The translations under genes and the position numbers were made by a program. The notes below the pieces were generated by a model. That model was not told the origin of the DNA. It worked only from the letters and a program-made list of their open reading frames with translations, and made no database searches. A DNA stretch of 64,000 bases from Cristatella mucedo (taxonomy: Eukaryota > Bryozoa > Phylactolaemata > Cristatellidae), in contig WPIO01000013.1 in the NCBI GenBank assembly GCA_009760855.2, positions 414,501 to 478,500 on the forward strand. Reading direction: 5' to 3'. Of the stretch, positions 1 to 11,690 are shown in pieces (position 1 is the stretch's first letter; the number at the start of each line of letters is the position of its first letter).

Positions 1-150
1 AATGCACGGTCTCCAAAGGATTTGAGGTTTGTACGAGGTATTGGTAAGCAGTTTCCGAAAAGCGGGCGGTACGATGCTTGGCCCAGTGGGAGAGTAGATC
101 TGATAGATCGGCTGGAGCCACAGAATGAAGTGACCTAAAAGTGAGTGACT
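1..150 (-). mobile_element. LINE-A fragment, C-terminal coding end
   Basis: The reverse complement matches the conserved LINE-A C-terminal stretch (the part reading like 'NLKSFGDRAF' and the Pro/His-rich stretch before it) that recurs more than ten times in the window. It is cut by the window edge and has no tail. Confidence 0.8.
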
Positions 151-239
151 ATTAAGCGGGTCTTTTATAGGAAAGCGGTAAGAAAAAATATAATGTAAAC
201 TATAATGTACTTTATTAAACCAAGCCTCCAAGAAAAGTA

Positions 240-1190
240 ATTCGTGCCATTAGGATTGGCTATCACTTACGTGCTGACAATACCCAGCCGTTATCGTCGT
301 TTAATCCATCTGAATCTGGTGTACCTATTGTTGAACTGAATGCTTGTATTGCAGAAATTAGATTCTGGATGTCGGCCAATTTTCTCACAATGAGTGACGA
401 TAAAACCACGCACCTCAAGCGTACTGCTGGACTAGGAGGCATTACTTTTCCAATAGGTGTTGATGTTTCGCGACCGCCAACATGTGCTCCGACAACTGCT
501 TACAATTTGAAAGTTTTATTAAGTAGGTGCGTCCACAGCTAGCTATAACGTCCTATCCATGACTTAGGTTAGGAGCTGTGTACTACGGCGGCTCACTAAA
601 AGATTTTATATCTCCCTGATTATGCGTGGTGTGAAAAAGCTCGTTTTTGACAAGCTACCGAAAAAAGTCATTAATCCACGGCAGCTCACGATGAATATCA
701 CGGCTGAAATGCTAGCCCATAAATCGCAGAGGCTCCACCATGCGTCTGCTTTACTGAGGAGCTTCGATGGCTCTGCGGTGGAACGACAAATGCAGACTAA
801 ACTTCTTAAACTTACCCGCAAAGGCCACCACGGGTTGACTCCTTCGTACCAAGCTGAACTGCTGCACCAGTTTCATCCTCATGCCCTCGGGCCTGCTATG
901 GATGGCAAATCAGCCAGTTCTATTCTTACGCTTAAAGGCTGTCGGTGGCAGAAGCTGTTGATCTCTAGGTGGAGCTACACTATGGAACTCGCTCCCACGA
1001 TTCCTACACAACTACTCTCTAGCTGCTCACTATAGCATTTCCTTTCCAGCCAGTCTGAGCTACTACTTCCACAAGCTACTCACTTCCTCGACTGTCCTAC
1101 TGACTCAGCTTTGCTGTTCACTTTCTCAATGTTGCGCTATATTAAGTCCGTTGAGTTCGCTATTGAAAACTCTATGTGCAACAACCGCGG
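240..1190 (+). mobile_element. LINE-B reverse transcriptase 3' half and 3' UTR, decayed
   Basis: A frame-shifted reverse transcriptase remnant. Near 265-300 it reads 'YHLRADNTQ', the YADDTQ catalytic box with its second Asp lost, then 'WMSANFLTMSDDKT'. The open stretch 622-1035 holds the C-terminal 'GLTPSYQAELLHQFHP' block typical of family B. The 3' UTR (about 1,036-1,190) matches those of the copies at 19,070-19,240 and 60,480-60,640. Dead copy with several frameshifts. Confidence 0.75.
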
Positions 1191-1649
1191 AGTCTTTACG
1201 GCTTTGTGTAGTTGCTCCGCTGCCCAACCACTGTGGACGTAAGGAGCCCGTGCCCACTAGCAAGCCTTTGCATCCTTCGGTTCGTTAAGGTTCACTCGTC
1301 GGCGGCCGGTACGAAGCCAGCGTCCCCCAGCAGTCAGCTGGGCTCGGCTCGACGTCGTAGCACTGGATTCCTGGCCCAGCGATCGAATATCCGCGATATC
1401 GTATAACAACAGCTCGTTTAGCTCCGGCAGCTGCACGCGAAGGACGCTCGCCTCGAGCGCTCGAATCTTCTCGAGGCGTTCGATCGCTCGTCCATCGCTG
1501 TGCCAAGGAAAGATAAGCCGGCGAAATCGAGGCGATCGGGCCGTCGACGTCACCCGGACTTGCAGGGTCACTGGAGCGAGCGACAGCTACACAAATAATC
1601 GCCACCGCTCCGACGTGCCCTCTCGAGAGACGCCTCGTCTTCGCTTGTA

Positions 1650-1655
1650 TTTATT
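1650..1655 (-). terminator. poly(A) signal AATAAA for the 1,823-2,356 gene
   Basis: The minus strand reads AATAAA about 170 bases past the stop codon of the minus-strand frame. Distance and orientation fit the end of a short 3' UTR. Confidence 0.5.
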
Positions 1656-1822
1656 TCAGTCGGATAGAAGCTCGGCCGACATCCTCGTGGGAAAGGCGCT
1701 GACGGTAACGAAGCGAAGCGTACTGTAGCTTTTTAAACCGCCCTGCTGCCGCCGCCGCGTCTCTCGGATACAATATCCGGCGGCCAGCGGCTGCTCGACG
1801 CCGCGCGCGTCGTCTCACGAGG

Positions 1823-2356
1823 TCAGTCGCTGAAGTGCAGGCCTTCATCCGAGCTGCAGGCAATGTCGTTAACAATGAACTCGTCGTCGTAGCGGTGGCA
1901 CCGCGACAGCACGATGGACACCTTGACCGTGGCGTCGCCGAAAACGGCCTTGGCCTGCTTGACGAGCGTGTCACGCAGGCGCCGCCGACATTCGTCCGCC
2001 TCGATGGCCGTCATCGGCACCGACAGGAACGTGTCGCCGCCCTCGATGTACATCCACCGAACGCTGCCGAGCGACTCGCTCGGCGCCAGTCGTCCAGCGC
2101 CGAGCGGGATGTCGTTGATGAGGCGCGGTAGCCGCTGGTAGTAGCACTGCGGCAGCGCTGCGCCGCTGTACACTGGCCTCGCGCTAACCGTCATCGTGTA
2201 GCAGGCTCGCTCGAAGCGCAGGCCGCCACCGCCAGCGGCTGCGGCGGCGGCGGCGGCGTTATTGTTGTCGGCGCACGCCTGCGAACGCTTGTTCGCCTCA
2301 GCCACGATCCGGCTCGCCTCGCGCCCTGTGATGCTGAATATCGAGCCGGTCGACAT
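1823..2356 (-). CDS. Uncharacterised 177-residue protein, Ala/Gly-rich insert
   Basis: Minus-strand frame from ATG at 2,356 (G at -3) to TGA at 1,823. No family is recognised. The N-terminal third starts MSTGSIFSITG and ends in a poly-Ala/poly-Gly run (about residues 33-45). The rest is compositionally normal: a Tyr/Arg-rich stretch, an 'INDIPLG' segment, a segment reading 'RWMYIEGGDTFLSVPM', an amphipathic Arg-rich helix with 'RRRLRDTLVKQAKAVFG', and an acidic C-terminus. The frame stays open upstream to a TGA near 2,480, through a Gln run coded by CAG repeats, so the true start or an upstream exon may lie there ('LDWSGVFIGG' precedes the Gln run). Support: codon-like composition unlike its shadow frames, a GC-rich upstream block, and AATAAA at 1,650-1,655. 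It could be the last exon of a longer gene. Confidence 0.5.
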   Translation of the reverse strand: MSTGSIFSITGREASRIVAEANKRSQACADNNNAAAAAAAAGGGGLRFERACYTMTVSARPVYSGAALPQCYYQRLPRLINDIPLGAGRLAPSESLGSVRWMYIEGGDTFLSVPMTAIEADECRRRLRDTLVKQAKAVFGDATVKVSIVLSRCHRYDDEFIVNDIACSSDEGLHFSD

Positions 2357-2950
2357 GGCGTACGCTCTCGGCTGCTGCTGCCGTTGCTGCTGCTGCTGCT
2401 GCTGCTCCTGCTGCGTGCCGCCGCCGACGCCACCGATGAAGACGCCGCTCCAATCCAGCTTCCCGTCGAGTCAGGCAGGCTCTGCTCGCCCGCGTTCACT
2501 TGAGCGGGTCTACGATTCGCCGACGATGTGCGGTGCTGAGGCCGAAGCGGCGGGAGCGACGCCGGCTCGGCGTCCACCGATGGCGAGCTCGGGCCGCGGC
2601 CGTGTCCGCCGACAGCGACCGGAAGCCTGCGGCGCGTGGTATCCGAAAGAAAGCCCTGACGACGCGCCTCTAAAAGACGGTCGACGCACGACGCCGCCCG
2701 TCCTTCACGACGGACGCGATCGATGGCGCCGAGCTTCGGCGGCTCCGGCAGGCAGCAGCGGAGAGCGAGGAGCGGACCTCGATCGTCGGGCCGCGTCGGC
2801 CTCGAGAGAAGGCGAGTCTCGGCGAGGGCCATGTGAAAGCTGCTGGCTCGCGCGAGCTCTCGTTTGCACAAAGAAAGTGCACTCGACCCTCAATGCGCCA
2901 CTGTGCTTCGGCGAATGCGTCGCGGCCTGGCTACTGTTGTAGGCTCCCAG
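2357..2950 (-). promoter_or_regulatory. GC-rich block with CAG/CTG run upstream of the minus-strand gene
   Basis: CpG-rich sequence directly upstream of the 177-residue frame, with a (CTG)n/(CAG)n run near 2,385-2,410. All six frames are fairly open because of composition, so none is called as coding. Likely promoter, 5' UTR or first exon. Confidence 0.3.
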
Positions 2951-3104
2951 GGTCCGTCAGCAAGAACGGACTTGCCATCGCCGCTCTAGGCGCTGTGGGT
3001 TAGCAGCAGGTAGCAGGGGTAGCAGCTCCTAGACGAGTGCTGGACCGGCAGCTGGACGTCGCGCATAATGAAGCGGAAGCTCACACAGCCACCCCTGTGG
3101 ACAG

Positions 3105-3106
3105 TG

Positions 3107-3185
<79 letters not shown>

Positions 3186-3466
3186 CAGAGACAGAGACAG
3201 AGGCAGAGGCAGAGGCAGAGGCAGAGGCAGAGGCAGAGGCAGAGGCAGAGGCAGAGGCAGAGGCAGAGGCAGAGACAGAGACAGAGACAGAGACAGAGAC
3301 AGAGACAGAGACAGAGACAGAGACAGAGACAGAGACAGAGACAGAGACAGAGACAGAGACAGAGACAGAGACAGAGACAGAGACAGAGACAGAGAGAGAC
3401 AGAGACAGAGACAGAGACAGAGAGAGAGACAGAGAGACAGAGGGAGAGACAGAGAGACAGAGAGAC

Positions 3467-3527
<61 letters not shown>

Positions 3528-3680
3528 GAGAGTGAGAGAGACAGAGAGAGACAGAGACAGAGAGAGAGAAAGGCAGAGAAAGACAAAGAAAGACAAAGAA
3601 AGACAAAGAAAGAGGGAGACAAAAAGTGAGAGAGAGAGAAAGGCAGAGAGAGAGAGAGAGAAAGAGAGGTAGGGAAGCAG
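3105..3680 (+). repeat. Compound (GA)n / (GGCAGA)n / (GACAGA)n microsatellite
   Basis: Starts as pure (GA)n (about 3,111-3,184), becomes the hexamer GGCAGA (to about 3,265), then GACAGA (to about 3,400), then mixed GA/GACAGA. Each hexamer is a one- or two-base change of the GA array. Apparent proteins of Arg/Glu or Ser/Leu are artefacts. Confidence 0.97.
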
Positions 3681-4740
<1,060 letters not shown>

Positions 4741-4954
4741 GGAGAAGAACTGCAGGGCGACCGAATTCCGGTCGGTTCCCTGAGCTGAACTCTCTTACCT
4801 GGTAGCAATCAGCCGCTCGGAGCGAGCTCCAGCGTCCAGCACCGAATCAGCACCGAATCAGCAGCGGCAGCCGTTTAGGCGTTGCACAATTGCTTCCACG
4901 ATCCTTCGCTGCCTGGCCAACGTTTATCATAAACTAATCGGCTCAGGTATCGTG

Positions 4955-5500
4955 GCCGCTATTTAAGGACGCCCAAGCGAATGACGTCATTCGGCGGCGG
5001 CCGCCGGCGGTCGAGCCTCGGATGCATTTGCCACTGCAGAGCGTCGAGCCGGCGAGATGAGAACGCGGCCCCGCGCTTGCCCGCTCTCCCTTAACCTCTC
5101 ATTTCGGCAACTCCTTTCGTCCGGCGAACGCGCCGAGGCGCGATCTTCCCTCGAGCGCTAATCGCTCGACGGCTCGGGTAGCGGCGGCCGCCGGTCGGTC
5201 CCTCATTAGTTCCGCCGCCGCCGCTTCCGAGCGAGCGCAGCTCATCGATGCCATTTCGAGACCCCGCCAGCACCCGCCCAACCGCCCCCCACGTGGCGTC
5301 AAAAATGACACCACCGAACGAGGTGCCCAGGTTTCCGGCCGCTCGCGGCCGATGGGGATATACGCGACCGAACCGCTGCAGCGCACCTCTGCCATGCGTC
5401 CTGCGCTGTCTGCTTCGCGCTCGCTCGCTCGTGCAGCCAGCGTATCGTGCAGCCAGCGGCTCCTCGTCTCGCTTCACCTTGATTCCATTCCCTAGTCCGT
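4955..5500. promoter_or_regulatory. Promoter-like GC-rich block with palindromic CRE and TATA-like box
   Basis: A full TGACGTCA palindrome lies at 4,982-4,989, about 20 bases from an AT-rich TATTTAA box near 4,959. GC-rich, CpG-dense sequence follows to about 5,500, with a CACGTG E-box near 5,289. No start codon or splice donor could be tied to it, so direction and target are unknown. Confidence 0.35.
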
Positions 5501-5566
5501 TCATTTGCTCTGTAACTCACCGCAGTCCAGCCTCTCTCTATGCGTTTCCTCTCCGAATGCCGCGAT

Positions 5567-5741
5567 GGCTGCTGACATACTAGGTAAGGCGATTGCTATG
5601 CACGACCTCGTTCCCGAGGTCGTCGGTTCGAATCCTGCAACGGGCGATCCTTTATTGCCGCTGCAAGTGGTGACGATGGCCTTAAGGGTTCTTCCGCCGC
5701 TATACAAAAAGAGGCTCTTAAATCAGATAGTATTTTGTTAA
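5567..5741 (+). mobile_element. SINE-A copy (tRNA-derived)
   Basis: The head carries a tRNA-like A box (CTAGGTAAGGCG) and B box (GGTTCGAATCC), the hallmarks of an internal Pol III promoter. The body ('CTTTATTGCCGCTGCAAG') and 3' end ('AAAAAGAGGCTCTTAAATCAG') recur in about ten copies here. Confidence 0.85.
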
Positions 5742-6385
5742 TGCATTGCCTGTCCATGTGCACACATCTTACGTGTAAAAAATTATAAGCCAAACCTTCT
5801 TGCCTGGCTTAATGCATACAAAACCTCTGATGCATGTAAGCTTAACTTTTTAAAACGTTTGCTTATCTGGTGGATTTGCTTGTGTTCATCAACGACGAAA
5901 CAAAACGGAAACTCACCTTCACGACGAAATTTAGCATTAGTTACTCGCATGCTCAGTCAAATTTATTCTGCTTCGTAAGTTGCCTTCCGCGATTATTTTA
6001 CAGTTTCTAAGAACAGCATGCAACGAAGCCTGGCATCCATGCCCGGCATCCAAAGCCGCCATGCTTCCGGTCGCAGTGCCCCTGCCGACTTACTCTAATT
6101 GCAGGATGCTAAACGGTAAAACAATCTCTGAAACAATCGCTTTAGGATAACAAGCCCAAAGCATTGCAGCGTTGCCAGGCCGCATGCGCAGGATTGAACC
6201 GGATGCGCAGGAACCGGATACAGTAAATAACCTCTCTGGTATGGATTGGTAACACCAGGACTCGCAGAGTAAGGTCATATAAACATTGAAAATAACTCAC
6301 TTTAAAAGAGCAGCTCCTCGTGTTTTACTCTACAACTTCCGAGCTCGTAAAGTTGTTGATCCTTAACTCACTGCTTCCTGACCCA
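5742..6385. other. No feature recognised
   Basis: About 640 bases of average composition. No convincing frame, RNA gene or repeat match to the rest of the window. Confidence 0.4.
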
Positions 6386-7200
6386 GGGGCATGTGTCAAA
6401 TCCACCTATTTTCAGCTTCAAAACATTGCTAAAATTCGGGTTTGTTTAGATAAAGATACCACATCTAAGTTGGTCCACGCATTCGTGATATCCCGTCTCG
6501 ACTTCTGCAACTCACTGCTTACTGGCCTACCAGCAAGTGCGATCAGGCGATTGCAGCTGGTGCAAAACTCGGCAGCTAGACTTGTCTGTCGTGAGCGGCG
6601 CAGTTGCCACATTACTCCACTTCTCGCCGACCTGCACTGGCTACCAGTCAAGCAACGGATTGACTTCAAGGTTTTGTCGCTCACTTTTAGGTCCCTTCAT
6701 TCTATGGCTCCTGCCTATCTTTCAGATATACTACCCCATCAGGCCAAGCATCGTACCACCCGCTTTTCGGAATCCAACAGTCTAAAAATACCTCGTACAA
6801 ACCTTAAATCCCGTGGAGACCGTGCATTTAGTTCGTATGCTCCCAAAGCCTGGAACTCACTCCCGACCTTCGTCAGAACATCCCCTGACCTGACCACATT
6901 TAAAAGGAACCTAAAAACACACCTATTTAGGACAGCATTTAGCGGGTCTCTGTGATTCGTCCTTGATGTGCTTATGAGTGCTGACACTGTGCATGCTGCC
7001 ACTAACCACATTTGCATGCTGACCCTGTGCAAGTCACCCCTAACCATATTATTCATTTTGTTTGTTTTTCAAGCATGATTTTACTTACCATTCAATTGCA
7101 TTTCACTTTAAAGCAAATGTAAAGCGCCTAGAGAGAGAGATTAAGTTCTCTGAGGGCGCTTTATCAAGTGAATTATTATTATTATTATCATTATTATTAT
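6386..7200 (+). mobile_element. LINE-A copy: C-terminal coding end, 3' UTR, (ATT)n tail
   Basis: The frame at 6,320-6,955 is the cleanest LINE-A C-terminus in the window: 'SRLDFCNSLLTGLP', 'RRLQLVQNSAARLVCR', 'HITPLLADLHWLPVKQRIDF' and 'PKAWNSLPTFVRTSPDL', ending 'FRTAFSGSL'. This is the conserved region after the reverse transcriptase in L2/CR1-like elements. The 3' UTR ends in the motif GAGTTCTCTGAGGGCGCTTTATCAAG (here slightly varied) and an ATT repeat at 7,171-7,200. 5'-truncated. Confidence 0.92.
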
Positions 7201-7860
7201 GTGCAATCAGGCGCTTACAGCTGGTGCAAAGCACTGAAGCTAGGCTTGTCTGTCATGTTGCCGTTATATCGCAATTGCCTCATCACACCACTTCTCGCTG
7301 ACCTTCACTGGCTACCAGTCAAGCAAATCACCGACTTCAAGGTTCTGTCGCTCACTTTTAGGTCCCTTCATTCTTTGACTCCAGCCTACCTACCAGATCT
7401 ATTGCCCCACCATGCCAAGCATAGTACCACCGGCTTTTCGGAAACTAACTGTTTACCTAAACCTCGTGCAAACCTCAAATCCTTTGGAGACCGGGCATTT
7501 AGTTCGTGTGCTCCCAAAGCTTGGAACTCACTCCCGACTTCCGTCACGACATCCCCTGACTTGACCACATTTTAAAAAGAAATTAAAAACGCGCCTATTT
7601 ATAACGGCATTTAGTGGGTTCCCGTGATTCGTCCTTTATGTACTTATGCGTGCTGACACTTTTGCATGGTGCCACTAGCCACACTTGCATGCTGACCCTG
7701 TGCATGTCACTTTTAACCATGTTATTCATGTTGTTTATCGAGCATGATATTTTCACTCACCATTCAATCGTGTTTCCTTTCCTGAAATGTAAAGCGCCCA
7801 GCAAGAGATTGAGTTCTCTGAGGACGCTTTATCAAGTGTTTTATTATTATTATTATTATG
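7201..7860 (+). mobile_element. LINE-A copy abutting the previous tail
   Basis: Begins directly at the end of the preceding (ATT)n tail with the 'AIRRLQLVQ'-equivalent position of the C-terminal region, with one early frameshift. It ends with its own 3' UTR and (ATT)n at 7,842-7,859. Confidence 0.9.
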
Positions 7861-8371
7861 AGGAGTGACCTCCAGTAGAATTTATTACTTTTGCTGGGCT
7901 CTCTATGACTCAGTTGACTCGTGCTTCTCGTAGCTACGCATAACAATCAGGGAGCTTCTCTGCAGTTATACAAGCAACTGCTGTGACTTCTAAGGAAAGA
8001 ATTGGTAACTAAATTTATTTTTATTGTCATGCCTACCTAACGCAATGCCATTATAATGCAATGCGGACAATAAGTCCAAGAAGGTCAAACAATTCACTGC
8101 AGCAAGGCAAGTGATAATGTAAAACCAAAACCTGTGTCTTTACTAAGTTGAGCCTTCTGCCTACGATAATAGTGTTGAAGTTTGTGAAACTTGCTTTATA
8201 AAACTCTAAACATTGATCCAGGGTTCCCTGTGTCACCGATGCCACTGCTCGTTATCGCAGCTGCCTTTGTTTGATTTGTAGCCAACGATGAACGATGAAG
8301 GGTCTCTGAATTTTCGCTGTTGTTGCCAAAATGGTAATCGTGTCTCTGATGAGTGCAGCCACTATCTGAAC

Positions 8372-8373
<2 letters not shown>
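7861..8373. other. No feature recognised
   Basis: About 500 bases between a LINE tail and a (GA)n run. No supported gene or known repeat. Confidence 0.4.

Positions 8374-8426
<53 letters not shown>
8374..8426 (+). repeat. (GA)n microsatellite
   Basis: About 26 perfect GA repeats. Confidence 0.98.
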
Positions 8427-8427
<1 letters not shown>

Positions 8428-8579
8428 ACCGGCCTACCAAGCAGGCGATGTGCATCCGGTTTTACCTTCCTCGTCCGGCGAGTTTGTCTCGGACGCCTAT
8501 ACAAGTCTTTGTCTGATAGCTCTGGATGCATTAAAGACACTTCTGGCATAGGATATGCAAACATCTTTAAGCTGAGCAG

Positions 8580-9027
8580 CGTTTCGAATTCAAGGTTCTG
8601 TGTCTCACTTTTAGATCCCTTCATTGCCTGGCTCCAGCCTACCTATCAGAACTACACCCCACTAGGCCAAGTATTTTACCACCCGCTTTTCTGAATCAAA
8701 TCGTTTAGCTAGCTACACCTCGCATGAACTTTAAATCTTTTGGGAACCTTGCCCTTAGTTCATAAGCTCCCAAAACCTGAACTCACTCCCGACTGACGTC
8801 ACGGTATACTCTAACTTGACATCATTTACAAAGAAGCTAAATATGCACCAGTTAATCGAACATTTAATGAATCCTAGTAATTCGTCCTTTGTTTGCTTAT
8901 ACGTACTGACACTGTGCGAGCTGCCACTAACCGTATATATACGTTTACACATAGTATTTAACTCTGTTAGGTGTCAAGAAAGAGATCAAGTCTCTGTGGG
9001 TACCATATAAATGTATTATTATTATTA
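8580..9027 (+). mobile_element. LINE-A fragment with 3' UTR and tail
   Basis: Opens in the 'FKVL.LTFRSLH' part of the C-terminal region ('FKVLCLTFRSLHCLAPAYLS' across frameshifts) and runs to the 3' UTR and a short ATT tail. A further 3'-UTR remnant in the same direction follows at about 9,050-9,182. Confidence 0.8.
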
Positions 9028-9049
9028 ACTGAAACAATGTTATGTGGTC

Positions 9050-9182
9050 GACATTCTGCAGGCTACCACTAATCATTAGATCATGCTTCTGTTATAGCAA
9101 ATTTAAAGTGCCTAAAGAGATATTCAGCTCTCAGAAGATGCTAGACAAATTTGTTAATATTAATACTATTATTATTAGTATT
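9050..9182 (+). mobile_element. LINE-A 3'-end remnant
   Basis: Only the last 130 bases of a LINE-A: the 'CTACCACTAA...GCAAATTTAAAGTGCC' zone and a degenerate ATT tail. Confidence 0.65.
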
Positions 9183-9466
9183 AAGTTGAGATGCGATACA
9201 GCTTCCAAATGTCACTTGGAAATTACTTGTCAAACCTGGTGAAACAATTGTAACGGCCTCCAGGGTAAATAGCCCCGTATGCAGAAATCTATTGCTGATT
9301 ACATTAGGAAGAATCGATTGCTACGCACGAGTGAATTAATGTTTGACCATTAGTCGATCCATGAAGTATATTTGCGTTGCTCCAGTCAATCAACATCCTT
9401 TTGCATGGAGAAGCGGCGGTATTGTCGCTTGAAGGAGGCCATTACTATTACTATTTATTACAATTA

Positions 9467-9905
9467 CTATGGCACATCCGGTACCTGCACTTTCGATCCT
9501 GAATGAGGAAGTCGAAAAATGCATTCACCTTGACCTTGGCTCGATGCGAGCACCTTAACCACTGGGAAAAAAACAAGCTCAGCTAAGCAGGACGTATCCC
9601 CTGTATTTCCCAACAGCTGCTTAACAGCAAGAGTGTGATCTGGCTCCAGACGGTAGAAGAGGCAAGTCTCGTCAATATTGTACAAGTGTCGGATATGATA
9701 CTTTGTCGATAACTGTTGGTCCGGGAGCTCCGTGACGATCGGGTCTGCATTGACAGAGCCACCTTCCCCGTGCATTTTGACGCATTTGACCCGATGGTGG
9801 CTTATTAGTTTCTGGAGCCAGCCGTAAGAAAAACTGGATGCACGGAAAGCAGATATGCACACAAGCCGCCGGCAAATAGCTGATCTCTCTCAGGTATTAG
9901 GCAAC
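9467..9905 (-). pseudogene. pogo/Tigger-type transposase fragment
   Basis: The minus-strand frame contains 'ASSFSYGWLQKL', 'KMHGEGGSVNAD' and 'HLYNIDETCLFYRLEPD'. These are signatures of the CENP-B-type DNA-binding domain followed by the start of the DDE-1 catalytic domain of pogo/Tigger transposases; the Asp in 'NIDET' aligns with the first catalytic Asp. The frame ends soon after, so the other catalytic residues are missing. No terminal repeat was found next to it. Confidence 0.8.
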
Positions 9906-10147
9906 ATGTCAGAAAAATTCGCTGAGCTGCGTCTGTAGAGAACCACGTTGGCTATTGCGATGTCAAGTACTCTGGGCTAATTGCACTGCGATCTCGCTTG
10001 CGGTATGGAGCTCCACAGCTCCTCAGCCCTTGCCGTTACTCGAAATACGCGAGAGAGCAGCTTGATTTGGACAGGAATCTAACCCAAAAGTGTATTTAGC
10101 CCGTCGACAGAGCTCTTCCTGGGAGACGGCTCTAGGATCTAGCTCTC

Positions 10148-10620
10148 ATAAATTCATTTCTCTTCTTTTCGTCATTGGTGAGCGCGTTCCTTTTGGCGGG
10201 AGCCATACTGGAAGCGATGGAACTGAGCTTGCTGCACCGGTATTGCGACAGCCCCGAGACCTTGATAGGTCGCATTGCTAGCTCCCTGCAAACATAACCT
10301 CCCTATAAGCTTGAAAAATCGTCCAACGGAGAGAATAGTTAAAGAGAGGTTAGACTTTTCTTATAAATTCGTAAATTATTAAGGGGAACGGTATTATTAA
10401 TGCCGGACGCTTACCTGAATACTCGCATATCTTCTTTCTCTTGCCATTGGTGAGCCCGTACCTTCTGACGCAAGCCACACTGAGAGCGACGGAACTGTGT
10501 TTTCTGTACTGGTCACATGATTACCCAAAGAGACCGTAGTAGGTCACATGACTTAACCCCACGTAAGTGTACATTTCCTACAAACGTCGGAAATCATTCG
10601 ATGGAGGGTGTGCTTACGCA
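10148..10620 (+). repeat. Diverged direct duplication, period about 280 bp
   Basis: A block of about 125 bases at 10,148-10,275 ('CATTGGTGAGCGCGTTCC' onward) recurs at 10,430-10,555 ('CATTGGTGAGCCCGTACC' onward) at roughly three quarters identity. The following bases also align loosely. It matches no other repeat in the window. Confidence 0.6.
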
Positions 10621-10659
10621 AGAGGGTAGCCTGTACTCGCAGCTCTAATTTCTCTTGCA

Positions 10660-10825
10660 ACGAGGTACTTGAATTTGGTGGAACAGTCGGCAGCTAGGCT
10701 TACTGGTAGCGAATGAACCAAATTCGATATGGCACTACTTCTCACCGACCTTCACTGGTTCTTCATTACGCAGTGTATTGACTTGAAGGTTCCGTCACTC
10801 GCTAGTAGGTCCTTTCATTCGTCGC
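10660..10825 (+). mobile_element. LINE-A fragment, heavily decayed
   Basis: Matches the 'NSAARL...ITPLLADLHW...IDFKVLSL' part of the family, cut off at both ends. The GC-rich block starts exactly where it stops. Confidence 0.65.
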
Positions 10826-10829
10826 GCAG

Positions 10830-11440
10830 CGGTGTAGCGCACGCGCGACCTAAAGGCGTGCTGCCGTCGCGACGAAAGCATTCGTTCGCGAGTGCGAACG
10901 CGCGTACCGACGGCGAGCGGGCCGGGCGGCGGCCTCTCGATGGAGGCGCTGGAAGCGAAAGAGGTCGCGAGTTCGGCCGAACATTTGGCCGAGCGTGAAA
11001 TGAGAAAAAAAAGCTCCGCCGCCGCCGCCGTCGCCGCCGCCGCCGCCCGTGCAAAACTCAATGGAGCGAAGCGGCCAGTATTCGCGAGAGCAAATTTGCT
11101 CTCAGCTCCGCTCGTGCTGTTGCGGCAGCGAAAAGGCGAGAAGAGTCGGCTGTCCGAGAGCGGGCGAGCCGACGTCAAAGCGAGCGACTCGCCGGCGTCT
11201 CCTTTGTGCGCCGCTTTCGATTCGCTTGGCGGGTCCGGCGCCGCTCCGCGCGCTCGGCGCCGGCGAACGCCGCCGCCCTGCAGAGGACGGCGCAGCCGCG
11301 ACGTGAAAAGCGTCGGTCCGTCTCGCGCAGCGCAGACCCGCAGTCGCAGAAAGACGCTGCCCGCTTGCGAGCTCGCGCCGATCGTGAGAGCGCGGCTTAG
11401 AGTATAAAAGTCCGCGCTTTGCCCCAACGAAAGCGTCGTT
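10830..11440 (+). promoter_or_regulatory. GC-rich promoter block ending in TATAAAAG
   Basis: About 570 bases of CpG-rich DNA end in a consensus TATA box (TATAAAAG, 11,403-11,410), predicting a plus-strand start near 11,435. The first downstream ATG (11,501) opens only a 15-codon frame, and no donor or coding exon could be recognised. The transcript may be non-coding or spliced over the next repeat. The open frames inside the block follow its composition. Confidence 0.45.
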
Positions 11441-11551
11441 CACCAACGAGCTGTAGCCACTGTGTAGCTCAAGTCCGTAGCCCCAAACGCAGCACATTTA
11501 ATGGATGCTCGTCCTTGCATGCACGAGACCGTCCATAGCGACGAAGCTTAA

Positions 11552-11690
11552 ATATGATTCATTTGCATAGCGCCCTAAGAAAAATTAATACGCATTCAAA
11601 GAACTTCATCATTATTCAGGTGCTTCGAGCATGCCGCGGGGCTCGAGCTGGGCCAAACCAGCGAGCTTACATCACGAAGCGCAGCTAACG
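11552..11690 (-). mobile_element. SINE-B copy, diverged
   Basis: On the minus strand: tRNA-like head with 'GGGCTCGAGC' as B box, then the LINE-A-like tail, ending near 'GCGCTATGCAAATGAAT'. Confidence 0.65.

Noticed and set aside
5577-5660. tRNA gene at A/B-box sequences (here and at other SINE-A copies)
   Set aside because: The boxes belong to a repeated SINE with a common 3' body; the arms do not fold as a functional tRNA.
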